Positions 62,554 to 64,000 of a stretch of 64,000 bases of DNA are shown here, piece by piece; within the stretch, counting starts at the first letter, position 1, and each line of letters begins with the position of its first letter. Under the pieces are notes generated by a model. It was not told the DNA's origin. It was given only the letters and a program-made list of their open reading frames with translations, and did no database searches. Source of the DNA: Aliivibrio sp. EL58 (GTDB lineage Bacteria; Pseudomonadota; Gammaproteobacteria; Enterobacterales; Vibrionaceae). The translations under genes were made by a program, and so were the position numbers. Where the stretch lies: contig NZ_OMPC01000004.1 in NCBI RefSeq assembly GCF_900312675.1, forward strand, positions 109,181 to 173,180. Direction: 5' to 3'.

Positions 62554-63609
62554 TTATTGTCCTTTAGCAGCAGGTTGAGTCTCTTGTTCAAGTAACTTAA
62601 CGGTTACGCCTTCACGCATATTAACTAAGCCTTGAACTACGATATCTTGACCAATCTCTAAACCAGATTCAATCACTACACGGTTTTCAACACGAGCGCC
62701 CAGTGTAACTTGAGTACGTGTCACTTTATTATCATCACCGATGACATAAACATAGCGTTTTGTACCTGAGTACTCTAATGCTTGAACTGGAATTATTGGT
62801 GCATTAATCGCAGGGAAGTCCAACTCTGCAGCCATCAACATACCCGGTTTCATTTTTAGATCTTTATTTGGAAATTCAATACGGATACGTAAATTCAAGG
62901 TTTCAGCATTAATACGAGAATCAATACCTACTACTTTTCCTGAAAATACCGTTTTTCCCCATGCTTGACTCATAGCATCTACTTTCATGCCTGTAGATAA
63001 CATAGAAAGATAACGCTCTGGTACTTGTAGATCTAACTGCATTAAAGACAAATTATCTAAGGTCAGTAATTCAGCTCCAGCATTAACCATTTTTCCGCGG
63101 CTAAAATCGATGAATCCGACCGTGCCAGAAAAAGGAGCTGAAATGTGAAGATCTGATAAATTTGCATTTGCCGCTTCTAAACGTGCTTGGGCAATATCAA
63201 CGCTGGCTTTTTGGCCATCAATTTCTGTCTGAGTAATAGCATTCTTTTTCGCTAAGCGTTGAAATTCTTTTAGTTTACGTTTTTCATCATTTAAATACGC
63301 TTGAGCCTCTTTAATAGCAGCACTGGCTTTATCATCATTTAATTGAATTAAAAGCTGGCCTTTTTTGACCTCTTGATTTGCCTTAACCGCAATTCGGTCA
63401 ATTTTTCCAGAAACCTCAGGAGAGATAATGACAGACTCTGCCGCTTCTAATTTACCGATTAAAGATAATGATTGAGATATTTCATGTGTTGCAACCTCTT
63501 CAGAGACAACAGCAACCGATTGATTTCCTCTTGGTTTCTTAGCATAAGAAGGTGTTGATAAAGTGCATGCTAATAAAACAGCAAGAGTAATAGACTTAGT
63601 TTGATTCAT
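62554..63609 (-). CDS. RND efflux periplasmic adaptor (MFP)
   Basis: The 351-residue protein has a signal peptide (cut near SYAKK), a split lipoyl domain (VSGKIDRIAVKANQEVKKGQLLIQL and DLHISAPFSGTVGFID), a helical hairpin between them, and beta-barrel domains. There is no lipobox cysteine, so it is probably held by the pump rather than by a lipid. It is the first gene of the pair with the RND pump. Confidence 0.92.
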   Translation of the reverse strand: MNQTKSITLAVLLACTLSTPSYAKKPRGNQSVAVVSEEVATHEISQSLSLIGKLEAAESVIISPEVSGKIDRIAVKANQEVKKGQLLIQLNDDKASAAIKEAQAYLNDEKRKLKEFQRLAKKNAITQTEIDGQKASVDIAQARLEAANANLSDLHISAPFSGTVGFIDFSRGKMVNAGAELLTLDNLSLMQLDLQVPERYLSMLSTGMKVDAMSQAWGKTVFSGKVVGIDSRINAETLNLRIRIEFPNKDLKMKPGMLMAAELDFPAINAPIIPVQALEYSGTKRYVYVIGDDNKVTRTQVTLGARVENRVVIESGLEIGQDIVVQGLVNMREGVTVKLLEQETQPAAKGQ

Positions 63610-63915
63610 ATTGATACTTATTATTTGAATTATTAAAATTACTTACTGACTCTAGTTTACCAAGTGAAAGCGGTTTTGTTCGTCAATGAATGTAAAGATG
63701 GTGCAATAAACTGTAAAAACAATCACTTCCATATGACCCTTTTTTATATTATTTGTTCAAAAATGGGGCTTTTTACCCCTTTTTGACGAAAAACCAATCA
63801 TTCAAACCAAAAAACAAAGAAAAGTGCTTTACAGAAAAACGAAGTTTGCTATTATTCGCTCCGAACTTGGCAAGGTCGTTGGGAAAACTCTTGTTAAGTA
63901 TAAAAATCTCTCGTT
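63610..63915. other. intergenic region with tRNA-Tyr promoter
   Basis: About 300 bases without a gene lie between the divergent adaptor and tRNA-Tyr. It holds T-rich tracts near 63735-63785 and the tRNA promoter at 63828-63855. Confidence 0.6.
63828..63855 (+). promoter_or_regulatory. tRNA-Tyr promoter
   Basis: TTTACA and TATTAT are 16 bases apart, followed by the GC-rich TCGCTCCG discriminator, 60 bases upstream of the tRNA. Confidence 0.7.
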
Positions 63916-63999
<84 letters not shown>

Positions 64000-64000
64000 T

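Overview
The window is AT-rich gamma-proteobacterial chromosome, most likely Aliivibrio (the Vibrio fischeri group). The evidence is gene content and order: a complete nrf nitrite-reductase locus under FNR/CRP-type sites, torR next to torD, tfoX behind a c-di-GMP riboswitch, a ybaZ-like/ybaY/tesB/decR/queC cluster as in enterics, and Vibrio-type tRNA genes. The genus is inferred, not proven.

Left end (1-1087): the tail of an amino-acid ABC permease, its ATPase (aapP-like), a terminator, and the original promoter of yccA.

Accessory element (about 1142-12282, 11.1 kb): a mobile element integrated inside yccA, flanked by the shared 11-bp core AATAAAGTATT. The left flank keeps the original promoter and first 23 codons of yccA. 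The right end of the element supplies a new ribosome-binding site and 5' coding end, so yccA is rebuilt in frame. The element carries a large serine recombinase, a primase/helicase-like protein preceded by three overlapping micro-genes, an HTH protein whose 3' end crosses the attachment site, and two different HK97-fold major capsid proteins with a prohead protease. I see no portal, terminase, tail or lysis cassette. It looks like a minimal capsid-encoding phage satellite. Its non-coding parts hold iteron-like arrays, palindromic operators, a branched inverted-repeat structure and a hairpin that would hide the capsid ribosome-binding site.

12.2-23.4 kb: rebuilt yccA, two Sel1-repeat proteins, a membrane ATPase-like protein next to an MscS channel, a secreted-Nudix/PAP2 fusion with an acetyltransferase, a PgpB-like phosphatase, and a HypT-like LysR regulator divergent from an Asp/Glu racemase.

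23.4-31.3 kb: nrfF, a thioredoxin, nrfE, nrfD, nrfC and nrfB on the minus strand, divergent from nrfA on the plus strand, then nrfG. Together they make periplasmic pentahaem nitrite reductase, its quinol-to-NrfA electron path and its haem-attachment machinery.

31.3-44.4 kb: pldA, an HrpB-type helicase, malic enzyme, a DUF3392 protein, sanA, a diguanylate cyclase, an outer-membrane MipA-like protein, a small unknown protein, and an ECF transporter (T, double ATPase, S) whose promoter carries a perfect MetJ box.

44.6-45.4 kb: a five-gene tRNA operon (Cys-Gly-Leu-Cys-Leu in transcription order).

45.4-64 kb: rluF, a coiled-coil lipoprotein, torR/torD, purR with a structured leader, the riboswitch and tfoX, a second diguanylate cyclase, the ybaZ-like to queC cluster with a DecR-type regulator divergent from a cysteine-lyase-like enzyme, an RND efflux pump with its adaptor, and a tRNA-Tyr gene at the edge.
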